A DNA stretch of 38,803 bases, taken from positions 1 to 38,803 of the forward strand of contig JAJZVU010000032.1 in the NCBI GenBank assembly GCA_021845505.1, given 5' to 3'. The position numbers and the translations under genes are program-made. The stretch comes from Pseudomonadota bacterium. GTDB taxonomy: Bacteria > Pseudomonadota > Gammaproteobacteria > Burkholderiales > Burkholderiaceae_C. This document shows positions 1-10,673 of the stretch, in pieces. The notes under the pieces are model-generated. The model worked only from the letters and a program-made list of their open reading frames with translations. It was not told the DNA's origin and did not search any database. Every line of letters begins with the position of its first letter. The first letter of the stretch is position 1.

Positions 1-37
1 GACCGCGCCGCCCCACCGCAACTCCAGGAGCCTCGAC

Positions 38-562
38 ATGAAAAAGACTCTTCTCGCCGCGACGCTGTCGCTGGCCTGCTCGGCCGCGATGGCCGGCCTG
101 GCCCCCTCGCCGATCGCCCGGCTGCTGCCGCTGTTGCACAACCAGGGCGCCAAGGGCCTGCTGCTGGCCATCGACGACGGCAGCGCCGACGCGTCGATGA
201 CCACCGACCTGCTGTATGGCGGCGCGGTGCGCCACGCCCTCGCCGGCTACCAGATCGTGGTGCTGCACAAGGCCGGACCGGACTGGACGGCCCGCTCGGT
301 GCAGGGCTGCCAGGGCTACGCGCCGTGCGCTGCCGACGCGTTGCGGCATCTCAGCGCGCAGCAGGTGCGGGCGCTGCGCGATACGCCGGCGCTGAAGGAC
401 GCCCGGGTTCTGGTGTACCGCGGAACCGGCGCCGCGCCGGTGGGCGTGGCCGACGCCTTCGACGACCAGCGCAGCGCGCTGCTGTTCGCCGAAGCGCTGC
501 GACGGGCGACTGCGTCGCGGCCGGCCACGACGTATACGTCGCGCGACTTCACCCAGCGCTGA
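38..562 (+). CDS. Secreted/periplasmic hypothetical protein
   Basis: This 174-residue protein begins with a clear Sec signal peptide: Lys-Lys at positions 2-3, a hydrophobic stretch, then an Ala-Met-Ala site near residue 19, so the mature protein is probably periplasmic. A good ribosome-binding site (AGGAG) lies 7 bases before the ATG. The mature part contains a Cys pair (the CQGYAPC segment, roughly residues 91-97) that could form a disulfide. I recognise no family and assign no function. The next gene on this strand starts about 240 bases downstream, so it is probably transcribed alone or from a promoter left of the window. I see no convincing terminator in 563-760. Confidence 0.7.
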   Translation: MKKTLLAATLSLACSAAMAGLAPSPIARLLPLLHNQGAKGLLLAIDDGSADASMTTDLLYGGAVRHALAGYQIVVLHKAGPDWTARSVQGCQGYAPCAADALRHLSAQQVRALRDTPALKDARVLVYRGTGAAPVGVADAFDDQRSALLFAEALRRATASRPATTYTSRDFTQR

Positions 563-767
563 GCGCGGCGGCCGCGAGGCCACGGCGCCGGCGCAGCTCC
601 AGGGCACGGCCCGTGCAGACGTCGCCTGGGTCGCGGGTGGGATCGGCCATCGCGGTCGCGCACCCGGTTCGCACGTCCAGGGATCCCGACACCCGCGCAC
701 GCCACGCGACACCGCGCCGGATCAAGCACCGGGCGCGGGCTCGCCGGCCGCGAAGGCCCTGCCCGCC

Positions 768-773
768 CATAAT
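768..773 (+). promoter_or_regulatory. Possible -10 element before the 799 gene
   Basis: CATAAT matches the sigma-70 -10 consensus at 5 of 6 positions and lies 25 bases before the ATG at 799, in otherwise extremely GC-rich DNA. No convincing -35 is present 16-18 bases upstream. The rest of the 563-798 gap shows nothing I can name. Confidence 0.3.
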
Positions 774-798
774 CACCGCAGGCATCTGGAGGCTTGCG

Positions 799-1920
799 AT
801 GGACCCGCTGTCGAGTTTCGTCGGCGAACGGCTGCGCGCCGGACTGGCACCCTCGCAGATCGAAGCGGAGCTGGCCTTGCTCGGCTGGGGTCCGCAGGCC
901 GTGCGCCGGGCCTTGCGCGACGCGCTGATCGGCCTCGGCGCCCCGATCCCGGCCGGGGCCGCGCCGGGATCGGTGATGCGCGCGTCCAGCGCCCTCGATG
1001 TCGGGATGAGCCTGTTCGGCTTCGTGCTGCTGGCCATGGTCGTCGGCGCGCTGCTCGACCTCGGTTTCGGGCTCGCTGACAAGGCCTTCCCCGACGTGCT
1101 GGCCGCCGCCGGCGGCGCGCCGCTGGAGCGCTCGATCCACCGCGCGATGGCTGCGCTGCTGGTCGCAATGCCCTGTTACGCGCTGTTCATCCGGTGGTGG
1201 CTCCGCCGCTTCGCCGCGGCAGCGGGCCGCCGCGAACCTGCGCTGACGCGCTGGCTGACCCACCTGGTGCTGCTGGCCGCCTCGGTGACCATGGTGGGCG
1301 ACCTGATCGCGACGGTCTACGCCTTGTTGCAGGGACAGGCGAGCATGCGCTTCGCGCTCAAGGCAGCCTGGCTGCTGGTGCTCGCGACCCTTGTCGGCGG
1401 GCTGTACCTGCTCGAGCGACGGCAGGTGCAGTACGCGCGCACCGCACCGCGCGCGGCGCTCGCGGCCATCGGCGTGACGGCCCTGCTGCTTGCGCTCGGC
1501 AGCCTCGGCCTGGGCCTGCGGCTGGCCGGCACTCCGGCGCAGGCGCGCGCGCAGGCGCTGGACCTGGAGCGCGCCCAGCGCCTGACCCGGCTCGCCGGCT
1601 GCATCGACAGCTACACCCGCGAGGCGGGGCAGTTTCCGGCATCCCTCGACGCCTTGCTGGCCTCGGCCAACCAGTCGGACTGCATCGCCTCCAGCCGCGA
1701 CCCGTCGAGCCGGCGCGCCTTCGACTATCGCGTGCTCAGCCCGCTGCACCCGGTGGGCGCCGTGCAGGAGGGCAGCTTCGAGCTGTGCGCCGACTTCGAG
1801 CGCGCGGAGCCTTCGCCGACTCCGGCCTCGCCCCACGCCACCGGCGCCTGGAGCGGGCATCGCGCAGGAAGGGTCTGTCGGGTGATCACGGTGCGCCTGC
1901 GGCAGACATCGCCGCGCTGA
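799..1920 (+). CDS. Polytopic membrane protein, resembles DUF5671-type proteins
   Basis: The frame is open far upstream, but the first sensible start is the ATG at 799 (MDPLSSFVGE), which follows a weak ribosome-binding site (TGGAGG) and a possible -10; this gives 373 residues. Residues 1-50 form an amphipathic helical region (GLAPSQIEAELALLGWGPQ) resembling the small helical N-terminus common in DUF5671-type membrane proteins. About five hydrophobic segments follow, between residues 70 and 250. The C-terminal third (after residue 250) is soluble, with several Cys residues and a segment (CIDSYTREAGQFPASLDAL) reminiscent of pseudopilin-like C-terminal domains. No catalytic motif is visible. 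The family link is from memory of sequence style and the role is unknown. Confidence 0.65.
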   Translation: MDPLSSFVGERLRAGLAPSQIEAELALLGWGPQAVRRALRDALIGLGAPIPAGAAPGSVMRASSALDVGMSLFGFVLLAMVVGALLDLGFGLADKAFPDVLAAAGGAPLERSIHRAMAALLVAMPCYALFIRWWLRRFAAAAGRREPALTRWLTHLVLLAASVTMVGDLIATVYALLQGQASMRFALKAAWLLVLATLVGGLYLLERRQVQYARTAPRAALAAIGVTALLLALGSLGLGLRLAGTPAQARAQALDLERAQRLTRLAGCIDSYTREAGQFPASLDALLASANQSDCIASSRDPSSRRAFDYRVLSPLHPVGAVQEGSFELCADFERAEPSPTPASPHATGAWSGHRAGRVCRVITVRLRQTSPR

Positions 1921-1950
1921 AGCGCTGGCTGCCGCGCCGGCCGCCAAGGG

Positions 1951-2012
1951 CGTGCGAATCGGTGCGAATCGGTGCGAATGGAGCCGACCAGATCGGTGCG
2001 AAAAGAGCCGAC
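1951..2012. repeat. Short tandem repeats upstream of the small ORF and porin
   Basis: A GGTGCGAAT core recurs at 10-bp spacing (1951-1980, three copies, the first with one mismatch). A 20-bp unit is then repeated 24 bp apart: TCGGTGCGAATGGAGCCGAC at 1969-1988 and a copy with 2 mismatches at 1993-2012. The array ends 9 bases before the ATG at 2022. The regular periods and the position directly ahead of the small ORF/porin pair suggest a multi-site regulator binding region or leader element. No regulator can be assigned. Confidence 0.6.
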
Positions 2013-2021
2013 AATACGGGC

Positions 2022-2219
2022 ATGCTGCGCAACCTCGTCCTGCTCGCCTCGCTGATCGCGCTGGTCGTCGGCGCCTCGGGAACCCGCATGTGGGCGGGGC
2101 TTGCGGGGTGGACGGTGTGCGCGCTGATCCTGCAGACCGCCGACGACACCACCACCGCGTCGATCGGCGCGTGGTCGGCTGCGGTGGTGGCGCTGGTGGC
2201 GCTGGTGGCGCTGACCTGA
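2022..2219 (+). CDS. Small hydrophobic membrane protein (65 aa)
   Basis: Starting at the ATG at 2022, this 65-residue product is almost entirely two hydrophobic segments (about residues 3-18 and 45-64) separated by a short polar link containing DDTTT. There is no signal cleavage site, so both segments would stay in the membrane. The stop lies 2 bases before the porin start at 2222, which suggests co-transcription and perhaps translational coupling. I recognise no family. The frame is open well upstream, but the codons before 2022 fall inside the tandem repeat and look non-coding. It could be a real small membrane protein or a leader ORF for the porin. Confidence 0.5.
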   Translation: MLRNLVLLASLIALVVGASGTRMWAGLAGWTVCALILQTADDTTTASIGAWSAAVVALVALVALT

Positions 2220-2221
2220 GG

Positions 2222-3562
2222 ATGCCGATGCGCAACTGGGCGTGGCTCCGCCGCGGCTTGCGCAACCCGGGCTGGAGCGGCGCGCGACGCATGGCCGCGG
2301 CGCTGGCCTGCTGCGCGCTGCCGGCGTGGCCGCTGCCGGCGCGGGCTGCCGCGCCCGGCCGCCTCGCCCGCAGCGGCGTATCCCTGTCGTTCAGCGACAG
2401 CGAGAACCTGCTGGGCAATTTCGCCGGCGGGGTCCGGCAGGGGTCGACGCTGCAGGGCCTGAGCACCCTGTCGCTCGACGTCGACACCGCGCGCGCCTTC
2501 GGGCTGCCCGGCGGCAAGCTGCACGCCAGCGTGCTCAACATCCACGGCCAACCGCTCACCGGACCGTACCTGGACGACCTGCAGGCGGCCAACGGCAACG
2601 AGGCGCGCAACGGGACCCGACTCTGGGAACTCTGGTACGACCAGTCCTTCGACCGCGGGCGCTTCGACCTCAAGTTCGGCCAGCAGAGCCTGGACAACGA
2701 GTTCATGCTCAGCCGCTACTCCGGGTTGTTCATCGACACCATGGCGGGCTGGCCGCTGCTGCCGTCGTTCGACATGTACGGCGGCGGGCCCGCCTACCCG
2801 CTGTCGTCGCTGGGGCTGCGGCTGCGCGCGCGAGCGACGCGCAGCCTCACGCTGCTGGCCGGCGCGTTCGACGACAACCCGGGCGGAGGGCGTTTCGCGC
2901 AGAACGCCCAGGTGCTCGACCCCAACGGAACCACCTTCAACCTCAACACCGGCACCCTGTTCATCGGCGAACTGCAGTACGCGACGACGATCGACGGTCT
3001 GCCGGGCCGCTACAAACTCGGCGGCTGGTACGACACCGGGCTGTTTCCCGACGAATACCTGGCCGCCGACGGGCTGTCGCAGGCCGACCCGCGCAGCGGC
3101 GGCGTGCCGTTGCTGCACCACGGCAACGACAGCCTGTACGCGGTGGCCGACCAGACGATCTGGCGCTCGCCCAGGCAGCCGGCAAGGACGCTGAACCTGT
3201 TCGGGCGCATCATGGGCGCGCCACCCGACCGCAACTTCATCGACTGGTCGTTCAACGGCGGCTTCACGCTCACCGACCCGCTGCCCGGCCGCCCGGCCGA
3301 CCAGTTCGGGCTGAACCTGGGGATCGGCCACGTCAGCAGCCGCGCCGCGCAGCTGGACCTCGCCTCGGGCCTGCCGGCGCAAGGCACCGAGACCCTGGTC
3401 GAGCTCACCTACCAGGCGCGCATCACCCGCTGGCTGGTGCTGCAGCCCGACCTGCAGTACGTCGTGCATCCCGGAGGCGGCCTGCGCAACCCCGGCGATC
3501 CGCGTCATCTGATCGGCAACGAACTGGTGGCCGGGGTTCGGGTGGTCGCCAGCTTTTCGTGA
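2222..3562 (+). CDS. OprB-family carbohydrate-selective porin
   Basis: The protein is 446 residues, with an Arg-rich N-terminus and a hydrophobic signal ending in PARAAA (about residue 40), then a beta-barrel pattern of alternating polar/hydrophobic strands. Recognisable OprB-like features include an early LHASVLNIHG-type strand, WELWYDQSF, a FGQQSLDNEF strand, the YKLGGWYDTG segment, and a C-terminal VAGVRVVASFS ending in an aromatic-Ser strand suited to BAM-dependent insertion. OprB proteins are outer-membrane channels for sugars and related small molecules; the substrate here is not evident. It begins 2 bases after the small membrane ORF, with a second in-frame ATG at 2228 as an alternative start. 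No sugar transport or catabolic gene is adjacent. Confidence 0.85.
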   Translation: MPMRNWAWLRRGLRNPGWSGARRMAAALACCALPAWPLPARAAAPGRLARSGVSLSFSDSENLLGNFAGGVRQGSTLQGLSTLSLDVDTARAFGLPGGKLHASVLNIHGQPLTGPYLDDLQAANGNEARNGTRLWELWYDQSFDRGRFDLKFGQQSLDNEFMLSRYSGLFIDTMAGWPLLPSFDMYGGGPAYPLSSLGLRLRARATRSLTLLAGAFDDNPGGGRFAQNAQVLDPNGTTFNLNTGTLFIGELQYATTIDGLPGRYKLGGWYDTGLFPDEYLAADGLSQADPRSGGVPLLHHGNDSLYAVADQTIWRSPRQPARTLNLFGRIMGAPPDRNFIDWSFNGGFTLTDPLPGRPADQFGLNLGIGHVSSRAAQLDLASGLPAQGTETLVELTYQARITRWLVLQPDLQYVVHPGGGLRNPGDPRHLIGNELVAGVRVVASFS

Positions 3563-3734
3563 ATTCCGGCGCGGCATCGCAACGCGCCGGCCGCGGCGCC
3601 GGCGACCCCGCTGACCCATGTCAACGCCGGGTCGGGCGCGGCTGGGTACCCTACCCCCATCGGGCAGCGCGCCGGCACGGCCGCGTCGCACGGCCCCTTG
3701 CGTCGCACCGGCGCAGCCACCGCAACGACCCGCC

Positions 3735-4922
3735 ATGACCGATGTCATCCTGAGCCTGAACGCAGGCTCGACCAGCCTGCGCTTCACCCTGTTCGAACTC
3801 GACTCCGCGCAGGTCGCCGAGCGGCCGCTGGCCGACGGCGAGGTCGAGGGCCTGGGCGGCCAGGCGCGCCTGCGCATCGCGTCGCGCATCGGCGCCGGCG
3901 TCGACCAGGAGCTGGCCGGCGGCGCCGACCATGCCGCCGCGCTGCAGCGGGTGCTCGGCTGGATCGACGAACACGATGCGGGAATGCGGCTGCTCGGAGT
4001 CGGCCATCGCATCGTGCACGGCGGCACGCAGTTCCAGGCGCCGTGCCGGCTGAGCCCCCGGGTGGTCGACGCGCTGGAGGCGCTGACCCCGCTGGCCCCG
4101 CTGCACCAGCCGCACAACCTCGCCGCGGTACGCGCGCTGGCGCGCAGCCACCCGCGGCTGCCGCAGGTCGGCTGCTTCGACACCGCGTTCCACGCCACCA
4201 ACACCCCGCTGTCCACCCGCTACGCGCTGCCGCGCGAACTGCGCGAGCTCGGGCTGCGGCGCTACGGCTTCCACGGCCTGTCCTACGAATACATCGCGTC
4301 GATCCTGCCGCGCCACCTGGGCGAGCGGGCCGACGGCCGGGTGGTGGTCGCGCACCTGGGCGGCGGCGCCAGCCTGTGCGCGATGCGCGCTCGCCGCAGC
4401 GTGACCTCGACCATGGGCTTTTCCGCGCTCGAGGGGCTGCCGATGACCACCCGCGCAGGCCACGTCGATCCCGGGGTGCTGCTGTACCTGATGAGCGAAA
4501 GGGGCATGGACGCGGCAGCGCTGGGCGACCTGCTCTACCACCGCTCGGGGCTGCTCGGGCTGTCGGGGTTCAGCGGCGACATGCGCACCCTGCTGGCCAG
4601 TTCCGAGCCGCGGGCCGCGATGGCGGTGCAGACCTTCGTCTACGCGATCGGTCGCGAACTGGGGTCGCTGGCCGCGGCGCTGGGCGGGCTCGATGCGCTG
4701 GTTTTCACCGGGGGCATCGGCGAGCACGCTGCCGCGGTGCGCGAACAGGTATGCCGCGACGCCGCCTGGCTGGGGCTGCGGCTGGATGCCGCGGCGAACA
4801 CGGCCGGCGGGCCGCTGCTCAGCGAGCCCGGCAGCCCGGTGACCGCGCTGGCGCTGGCGACCAACGAGGAACTGATGATCGCCCGCCACACGCTGGCGGT
4901 CGCGCGCGGCGCGTCGGCGTGA
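3735..4922 (+). CDS. ackA: Acetate/propionate-family kinase
   Basis: A 395-residue member of the acetate kinase family, which interconverts acyl phosphate plus ADP and the acid plus ATP. Landmarks in order: LNAGSTSLRF (residues 8-17), GHRIVHGG, CFDTAFH with the catalytic Asp, YGFHGLSYEY, the phosphate-binding HLGGGASL loop, TTRAG with the conserved Arg, FTGGIGEH, and NEELMIA near the C-terminus with the metal-binding Glu. The usual SVDTSMGF and GTRSGD segments read SVTSTMGF and TTRAGH, so it belongs to a divergent branch that I recall often lying near phosphoketolase rather than to the E. coli type. No phosphotransacetylase or phosphoketolase is in the window. It converges with liuD, 33 bases away. 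The start at 3735 is chosen because MTDVILSLNAG matches the family N-terminus. Confidence 0.9.
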   Translation: MTDVILSLNAGSTSLRFTLFELDSAQVAERPLADGEVEGLGGQARLRIASRIGAGVDQELAGGADHAAALQRVLGWIDEHDAGMRLLGVGHRIVHGGTQFQAPCRLSPRVVDALEALTPLAPLHQPHNLAAVRALARSHPRLPQVGCFDTAFHATNTPLSTRYALPRELRELGLRRYGFHGLSYEYIASILPRHLGERADGRVVVAHLGGGASLCAMRARRSVTSTMGFSALEGLPMTTRAGHVDPGVLLYLMSERGMDAAALGDLLYHRSGLLGLSGFSGDMRTLLASSEPRAAMAVQTFVYAIGRELGSLAAALGGLDALVFTGGIGEHAAAVREQVCRDAAWLGLRLDAAANTAGGPLLSEPGSPVTALALATNEELMIARHTLAVARGASA

Positions 4923-4955
4923 CGCAGCCGCGGCGGTCGAACGCGAGGGCCCGGC

Positions 4956-6959
4956 TCAGCTCGCCGCTTCGTCGAACTCCAGCAGCTCGGCGCCTTCCTG
5001 CACCTGGTCGCCGGCGGCGAAGCGGAAGCCGGTGACCACGCCGTCGCGCGGCGCGCTGATGGTGTGCTCCATTTTCATCGCCTCGAGCAGCAGCAGCGGG
5101 GCACCCTTGGCGACCTGGGCGCCGGGCTCGACCAGCAGCGCCACGACCTTGCCGGGCATCGGCGCGCGCAGGCCCCCGGAATGCTCCTCCTCGGCCTCGC
5201 CGGCGTGCAGCGCGTCGACCACCGCGAGCTGCCAGTGCCCGCCGTCGAAATACAGGTGACGGTCGGCGCCGTCGGCCAGCACGCTGGCGCGCAGCCGGCG
5301 CTCGCCCAGCTCGGCCCGCAGCTCGCCGGCGGCGTCCAGCGCGCCTTGCGCGCGCACCTGCTGGTCGTCGATGCGCAGCGCGAAGCCGCCGCCGAGGGCC
5401 TCGACGCCGACCTGCCGCAGCGCGTCGCCGCAGCGCAGCACCACGGTGCGCGAGGCGCTGCCGTTGAGCCGCCAGCCGTCGAGCCGGGTCCACGGCGAAT
5501 CGGGCTCGGGCGAGCGCTGCGCACGCGCGAGCGCCGCCTGGCGCTCGCGCAGCACCTCGGCCAGCGCGGCCAGCAGCCAGACCTCGTTCGCCGGCGGCGC
5601 CAGCGGCGGGAACAGCCACGCCTGCTCGCGCTCGATCAACGCGGTGTCGAGCTGCGCCTGTTCGAACGAAGGCGAGGCGACCAGGCGCGAGAGGAACCCC
5701 AGGTTGCTGGACACGCCGACGATGCGGTATCGCGCCAGCGCCTGTCGCATGCGCGCCAGCGCCTGCGCGCGGTCCTCGCCATGCACGATCAGCTTGGCGA
5801 TCATCGGGTCGTAATGGGGACTGATGGCGTCGCCCTGCTCGACCCCGCTGTCCACCCGCACGCCCTCGCCGCTGGCCGGCGGACACAGGTGCGCGAGGCG
5901 ACCGATCGACGGCAGGAAGCCGCGTTGCGGGTCCTCGGCGTAGATGCGCGCCTCGATCGCATGGCCGCCGATGCGCAGTTGCTGCTGGTCCAGCGGCAGC
6001 GGCTCGCCGGCTGCCACCCGCAACTGCCACTCGACCAGGTCGAGGCCGGTGATCATTTCGGTCACCGGGTGCTCGACCTGCAGCCGGGTGTTCATTTCCA
6101 TGAAATAGAACGCCCCGTCCTGGGTGGCGATGAACTCCACGGTGCCGGCGCCGACATAGCCCACCGCGCGCGCCGCCTGCAGCGCGGCCTCGCCCATGGC
6201 CTGGCGGCGCGCGGCGGTCATGCCGGGCGCGGGGGCCTCCTCGAGCACCTTCTGGTGGCGGCGCTGCACCGAGCAGTCGCGCTCGAACAGGTGCACGTAG
6301 TTGCCGTGGCTGTCGCCGAACACCTGGATTTCGATATGCCGGGGCTGCAGGATGTACTTCTCGACCAGCACCTGGTCGTTGCCGAAGGCACCCTGGGCCT
6401 CGCGCCGGCACGAAGCCAGCGCGGCGGCGAAGTCGGCCGCGGAGTCGACCCTGCGCATGCCCTTGCCGCCGCCCCCGGCGCTGGCCTTGATGAGCACCGG
6501 GAAGCCGATGCGCCGCGCCTGCTCGGCCAGCAGCGCGTCGTCCTGGTCGTCGCCGTGGTAGCCGGGGGTCAGCGGAACCCCGGCCCTTTGCATCAGCGCC
6601 TTGGCGGCCGACTTCAGTCCCATCGCGCGGATCGCCGACGCCGGCGGGCCGATGAACACCACCCCCTGGCGCTCGCAGGCCAGCGCGAAGTCCTCGTTCT
6701 CCGACAGGAAGCCGTAGCCGGGATGGATGGCCTCGGCGCCGCTGGCGGCGGCCGCGCGCAGGATGCGCTCGCCGTCCAGGTACGACTGCCGGGCCTCGGC
6801 CGGGCCGATCAGCACCGCCTCGTCGGCCATGCGCACGTGGCGCGCTCCGGCGTCGGCCTGCGAGTACACCGCGACGGTGGCGATGCCCATGCCGCGCGCG
6901 GTTCGCATCACCCGGCAGGCGATCTCACCGCGGTTGGCGATCAGGATCTTGCGGAACAT
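4956..6959 (-). CDS. liuD: Methylcrotonyl-CoA carboxylase, biotin-containing alpha subunit
   Basis: 667 residues: an N-terminal biotin carboxylase (FRKILIANRGEIACRV; ATP-grasp loop ASAGGGGKGM; RDCSVQRRHQK; FMEMNTRLQVEHPVTE), a linker/BT region, and a C-terminal biotinyl domain with AMKMEH, where Lys629 is the expected biotin site. It uses ATP and bicarbonate to carboxylate biotin, which the LiuB partner passes to 3-methylcrotonyl-CoA in leucine breakdown. By itself the sequence could be a propionyl- or acetyl-CoA carboxylase alpha chain; the choice of MCC rests on the liuABC genes directly upstream. It starts 8 bases after liuC ends, with a GAGGTGA ribosome-binding site, and is the last gene of the operon. 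No hydroxymethylglutaryl-CoA lyase (liuE) follows. Confidence 0.92.
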   Translation of the reverse strand: MFRKILIANRGEIACRVMRTARGMGIATVAVYSQADAGARHVRMADEAVLIGPAEARQSYLDGERILRAAAASGAEAIHPGYGFLSENEDFALACERQGVVFIGPPASAIRAMGLKSAAKALMQRAGVPLTPGYHGDDQDDALLAEQARRIGFPVLIKASAGGGGKGMRRVDSAADFAAALASCRREAQGAFGNDQVLVEKYILQPRHIEIQVFGDSHGNYVHLFERDCSVQRRHQKVLEEAPAPGMTAARRQAMGEAALQAARAVGYVGAGTVEFIATQDGAFYFMEMNTRLQVEHPVTEMITGLDLVEWQLRVAAGEPLPLDQQQLRIGGHAIEARIYAEDPQRGFLPSIGRLAHLCPPASGEGVRVDSGVEQGDAISPHYDPMIAKLIVHGEDRAQALARMRQALARYRIVGVSSNLGFLSRLVASPSFEQAQLDTALIEREQAWLFPPLAPPANEVWLLAALAEVLRERQAALARAQRSPEPDSPWTRLDGWRLNGSASRTVVLRCGDALRQVGVEALGGGFALRIDDQQVRAQGALDAAGELRAELGERRLRASVLADGADRHLYFDGGHWQLAVVDALHAGEAEEEHSGGLRAPMPGKVVALLVEPGAQVAKGAPLLLLEAMKMEHTISAPRDGVVTGFRFAAGDQVQEGAELLEFDEAAS

Positions 6960-6967
6960 GCGTCACC

Positions 6968-7774
6968 TCAGGAGTCGATGTCGGACGCGGGCACCAGCCA
7001 TGCCGGCTTGCGCTTGTCGAGGAAGGCGCGCAGGCCCTCGGCGGCCTCGGGCGTTGCGCGCAGGCGGGCGATGCGCCCGGCGCAGTCCTCGACCAGCGCG
7101 TCGTCGATCGGCCGGCCGGCGACCGCGCGGATCAATTCCGTGGCCGCCGCCTGCGCCTGCGGCCCGCCCGCCAGCAGCGACTCGACCATGCGCTCGACGC
7201 AGGCGTCGAGCTGCTCGGGCTCGGCCAGTTCGTGGACCAGGCCGATTTCGCGCGCGCGCGCCGCGTCGATGCGCTCGCCGGTCTGGAAATAGCGATAGGC
7301 CTGGCGCTCGCCGATCGCCCGCACCACGTAGGGCCCGATGGCCGACGGGATGATCCCCAGCCGCACCTCCGAGGTGGCGAACACCGCGCGGGTCGAGGCC
7401 ACGCACAGGTCGCAGGCCGACGCCAGCCCCATTCCGCCGCCCAGCGCCGCGCCGTGCACCCGCGCCAGCGTGGGCTTGCGGCAGGTCGCGATGCCGCGGA
7501 ACAGCACCGCCAGCCTTCGCGCATCGTCGAGGTTGCGCGCGGGCGGAGCCTCGCCCTGGCGCTTCATCCAGTTCAGGTCGGCCCCGGCGGAAAAACTGCG
7601 GCCCGCGCCCGCGAGCACGATGACCCGCACCGAGTCGTCGCGGTCCAGCGCGGCGAAGGCCTCGGTGAGTTCGGCGATCAGGGTTTCGTCGAAGGCGTTG
7701 TGGACTTCGGGGCGGTTCATCCACACCCATGCCGCGACGCCGCGCTGCTCGATCTGCAAGGTCTGGTGGTTCAT
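6968..7774 (-). CDS. liuC: Methylglutaconyl-CoA hydratase (crotonase family)
   Basis: 268 residues of crotonase fold from the ATG at 7774 (MNHQTLQIEQ). The open frame extends to an ATG at 7801 inside the end of liuB, but 7774 fits the family N-terminus and lies 7 bases past the liuB stop. FSAGADL (61-67) and HGAALGGGMGLASACD (107-122) form the CoA/oxyanion site. Glu136 in SEVRLGIIP matches the second crotonase catalytic Glu; the first Glu position is Gly116. Its role is hydration of 3-methylglutaconyl-CoA to HMG-CoA in leucine catabolism, inferred mainly from its place between liuB and liuD. A generic enoyl-CoA hydratase activity cannot be excluded from sequence. Confidence 0.88.
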   Translation of the reverse strand: MNHQTLQIEQRGVAAWVWMNRPEVHNAFDETLIAELTEAFAALDRDDSVRVIVLAGAGRSFSAGADLNWMKRQGEAPPARNLDDARRLAVLFRGIATCRKPTLARVHGAALGGGMGLASACDLCVASTRAVFATSEVRLGIIPSAIGPYVVRAIGERQAYRYFQTGERIDAARAREIGLVHELAEPEQLDACVERMVESLLAGGPQAQAAATELIRAVAGRPIDDALVEDCAGRIARLRATPEAAEGLRAFLDKRKPAWLVPASDIDS

Positions 7775-7781
7775 GGTCGGC

Positions 7782-9389
<1,608 letters not shown>

Positions 9390-9413
9390 CGCCTGCTCCT
9401 GCCCGCCGGCCGC

Positions 9414-10601
9414 TCAGCCGGCCTGGCCGGCGGTTTCCGCGTAGAGTTCGCGACCGATCAGCATGCGCCGGATCTCGCTGGTGCCGGCGCCGATTTCGTA
9501 CAGCTTGGCGTCGCGCCACAGCCGGCCCACCGGGTATTCGTTGATGTAGCCGTTTCCGCCCAGCGCCTGGATCGCCTCGCCGGCCATCCAGGTGGCCTTT
9601 TCCGCCGCGTACAGGATCGCACCGGCGGCGTCCTTGCGCAGGCCGCGCGAATGGCCGCCGCGGTCGCAGGCCTGGCCGACCGCGTAGACATAGGCCCGGC
9701 AGGCCTGCCAGGTGCTGTACATGTCGGCCAGCTTGCCCTGCATCAGCTGGAACTCGCCGATCCCCTGTCCGAACTGCTTGCGCTGGTGGACATAGGGCAG
9801 CACCACGTCCATGCAGGCGGCCATGATGCCCAGCGGCCCGGCGGCCAGCACCGCGCGCTCGTAGTCCAGCCCGCTCATCAGCACCCTGACCCCTTCGCCG
9901 ACCCGGCCCAGCACGTTGTCCTCGGGCACCTCGCAGTCGTCGAAGAACACCGGGTAGGTGTTGGATCCGCGCATCCCGAGCTTGTCGAGCTTGCTGCCGA
10001 AGGACAGGCCCTTGAAGCCCTTCTCCAGCAGGAACGCGGTGATGCCCCGCGGCCCGGCGTCGGGCTCGGTCTTGGCGTAGACCACCAGCACGTCGGCGTC
10101 GCCGCCATTGGTGATCCACATCTTCGAGCCGTTGAGCACATAGCGCCCGCCGCGCTTGTCGGCCCGCAGCTTCATGCCGACCACGTCGGAGCCGGCGCCC
10201 GGCTCGCTCATCGCCAGCGCCCCGACGTGCTCGCCCGACACCAGCTTCGGCAGGTACCTGCGCTTGTGCTCGGCGCTGCCGTTGCGGTGGATCTGGTTGA
10301 CGCACAGGTTGGAGTGGGCGCCGTAGGACAGCCCCACCGCGGCCGACGCGCGGGACACCTCCTCCATCGCGACCATGTGCGCCAGGTAGCCCAGGTTGCT
10401 GCCGCCGTATTCCTCGCTGACGGTCATCCCGTGCAGGCCGAGGTCGCCCAGCTTCTTCCACAGGTCGACAGGGAACACGTTGTCGCGGTCGATCGCGGCG
10501 GCGCGGGGCGCGATCTCCTTGGCGGCGAAGTGCTCCACGCTGGAGCGCAGCATGTCGATGGTTTCGCCGAAGGCGAAGGCGAGCCCGGGAAGCTGGACCA
10601 T
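9414..10601 (-). CDS. liuA: Isovaleryl-CoA dehydrogenase
   Basis: 395 residues from the ATG at 10601, which has an AGGAG ribosome-binding site; the frame stays open further upstream, but that part is not family-like. It is an FAD acyl-CoA dehydrogenase: [13 protein letters not shown] (FAD/substrate motif, about 128-140), KMWITNGG (160-167), and [32 protein letters not shown] near the C-terminus. Glu248 in [10 protein letters not shown] matches the catalytic base position special to isovaleryl-CoA dehydrogenases (Glu254 in the human enzyme), whereas most acyl-CoA dehydrogenases use a later Glu. It oxidises isovaleryl-CoA to 3-methylcrotonyl-CoA, with electrons passing to ETF. It is the first gene of the liuABCD operon. 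Confidence 0.95.
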   Translation of the reverse strand: MVQLPGLAFAFGETIDMLRSSVEHFAAKEIAPRAAAIDRDNVFPVDLWKKLGDLGLHGMTVSEEYGGSNLGYLAHMVAMEEVSRASAAVGLSYGAHSNLCVNQIHRNGSAEHKRRYLPKLVSGEHVGALAMSEPGAGSDVVGMKLRADKRGGRYVLNGSKMWITNGGDADVLVVYAKTEPDAGPRGITAFLLEKGFKGLSFGSKLDKLGMRGSNTYPVFFDDCEVPEDNVLGRVGEGVRVLMSGLDYERAVLAAGPLGIMAACMDVVLPYVHQRKQFGQGIGEFQLMQGKLADMYSTWQACRAYVYAVGQACDRGGHSRGLRKDAAGAILYAAEKATWMAGEAIQALGGNGYINEYPVGRLWRDAKLYEIGAGTSEIRRMLIGRELYAETAGQAG

Positions 10602-10673
10602 GGCAATCTCCTGGAGGACAAGGCCGGGGCGCTGCGCCTCCGGTCGATGCCGCAGCTTATCGCGGAAGGTAGC

